Of a stretch of DNA of 64,000 nt, positions 63,223-64,000 are shown in pieces. The position numbers and the translations under genes are program-made. The DNA is from Suttonella sp. R2A3 (lineage in GTDB: Bacteria; Pseudomonadota; Gammaproteobacteria; Cardiobacteriales; Cardiobacteriaceae), in contig NZ_CP090975.1 in NCBI RefSeq assembly GCF_021513215.1, forward strand, positions 551,501-615,500, given 5' to 3'. Numbering within the stretch: position 1 is the stretch's first letter; the number at the start of each line of letters is the position of its first letter. The notes beneath the pieces are model-generated. The model was not told the origin of the DNA, searched no databases, and saw nothing but the letters and a program-made list of their open reading frames with translations.

Positions 63223-64000
63223 TTACTCGTCCAGAGTCATCGCCACCAACGCATCACTCGATGGCTGAGCCTCGCCCTTTTGTTGCTGATCCCCACAATG
63301 CGGATCGATATAGCGTTGTCGCTTCTTCGCTTTCATTTGCTGCATATCGACCACCACAAAACCATCTACCGAACAGCCAAAATCCGGATCAACGGCAAAA
63401 TCCGCGAACACCACCCCGCCTTCTTCACACAGCGCGCTGTAATGTTTAAACAGGGGTGGAATCACTAAATTCATATGCTTCAGTCGTTGCTTGAGGGTTT
63501 TTTCCGCTTCTTTACGTCCCATACCGGTAAAAGTTTCTTCAATCATACGCCGGCGTTTTGCGGTAATCACATACGGATTACGCGCCTTAACCCATTGCCG
63601 GTCTGACGCATAATACAACCGATAATAAGCCACCAGCCAATCAACCGCTTCGCGTGGATATTGTGGCGAAATACTTACCCCGCCAAATAAATAGCGAATC
63701 GATGGGTGCTGCGCGTAGTATGCACCGATACCTTGCCATGTGGTATCGAGCGCACGCGTATTCCAATACTCTGGACAAATAAAGCCTCGCCCAAGCTCCA
63801 TAGCCTCATTAAGCCATGCCGTATCACCACAGAATTCAAAAAACTGATGGGTATAGAGTTTATCAAGCTGCTGCGTGCGATAAATCTTTTCAGTCGGCAA
63901 CACACGATACGCCCCCATCAACGCCTGATCCTGGTTATGCCAGATCAGCAAATGGTGGTAATAACTATCGTATTTATCCAGATCACGCGCCTGACCGCTG
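63223..64000 (-). CDS. GNAT-fold acyltransferase, OlsB/hemolysin-like (5' end missing)
   Basis: At least 259 residues; the reading frame is open to the right edge, so the true start lies beyond it. The segment RDLDKYDSYYHHLLIWHNQ followed by GAYRVLPTEK matches the Acetyltransf_5 (OlsB, lyso-ornithine lipid O-acyltransferase/hemolysin) domain, and ELGRGFICPEYWN is a second family block. OlsB acylates lyso-ornithine lipid in the membrane. The C-terminal portion has IPPLFKHYSALCEEGG and DPDFGCSVDGFVVVD. Substrate here is inferred. Confidence 0.8.
   Translation of the reverse strand, partial: SGQARDLDKYDSYYHHLLIWHNQDQALMGAYRVLPTEKIYRTQQLDKLYTHQFFEFCGDTAWLNEAMELGRGFICPEYWNTRALDTTWQGIGAYYAQHPSIRYLFGGVSISPQYPREAVDWLVAYYRLYYASDRQWVKARNPYVITAKRRRMIEETFTGMGRKEAEKTLKQRLKHMNLVIPPLFKHYSALCEEGGVVFADFAVDPDFGCSVDGFVVVDMQQMKAKKRQRYIDPHCGDQQQKGEAQPSSDALVAMTLDE

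Overview
The window is chromosomal DNA of a gammaproteobacterium with roughly 45-50% GC and tightly packed genes. The gene set supports this: smpB divergent from ratA-ratB, hemC-hemD-hemX-hemY, pilMNOPQ, rlmJ, rep, tas and a 6S RNA. A trimeric autotransporter, a large share of iron and heme uptake genes and type IV pilus genes suggest a host-associated bacterium. Cardiobacteriales (Suttonella or Cardiobacterium type) is a guess only; nothing here fixes the genus. I saw no insertion sequences, prophage, tRNA, rRNA or CRISPR.

Layout. 1-1195: start of a peroxiredoxin gene (cut by the edge) and azlCD. 1353-4908: polar amino-acid ABC transporter (two permeases and an ATPase, no binding protein) and a PEBP-like protein. 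4938-6180: ratB-ratA facing away from smpB. 6228-7514: metallo-beta-lactamase-fold hydrolase, small GNAT and small membrane protein. 7511-11697: FUSC-type membrane protein, 6S RNA gene, PitA phosphate transporter. 11844-14577: metNIQ behind a long, apparently structured leader. 14634-15731: secondary-alcohol-type dehydrogenase.

15915-25819 is an iron-acquisition island. Seven leftward genes (exbB-exbD-tonB and a siderophore-type binding protein, two permeases and ATPase) run from a promoter shared back to back with rightward hmuT-hugZ-hmuU-hmuV. ExbBD-TonB energises outer-membrane receptors (none is in the window), the two ABC systems carry iron chelate and heme across the inner membrane, and HugZ probably handles the heme. 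A PPK2 polyphosphate kinase closes the island. 26207-32059 is a 1950-residue trimeric autotransporter, followed by what looks like the stump of a second exported protein.

32262-44228: di-heme peroxidase with a good Fur-box match upstream, alpha/beta hydrolase, Tas aldo-keto reductase, Rep helicase, hemCDXY, a PerM-like membrane protein and RlmJ. 44285-48881, leftward: L,D-transpeptidase, a short DXS, an SDR enzyme and ferrochelatase. 49027-54796, leftward: imelysin, di-heme oxidoreductase, second imelysin, membrane di-iron hydroxylase, di-heme peroxidase. This tightly coupled cassette is the best candidate for a poorly described system. 54884-64000: gatB (without gatC or gatA), pilMNOPQ, gltA, zinc-independent ribosomal protein L31, and an OlsB-like acyltransferase cut by the edge.

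Three items not explained by the protein genes deserve attention: the metNIQ leader RNA, the Fur box/terminator pair around 33.5 kb, and the imelysin/di-heme/hydroxylase operon.
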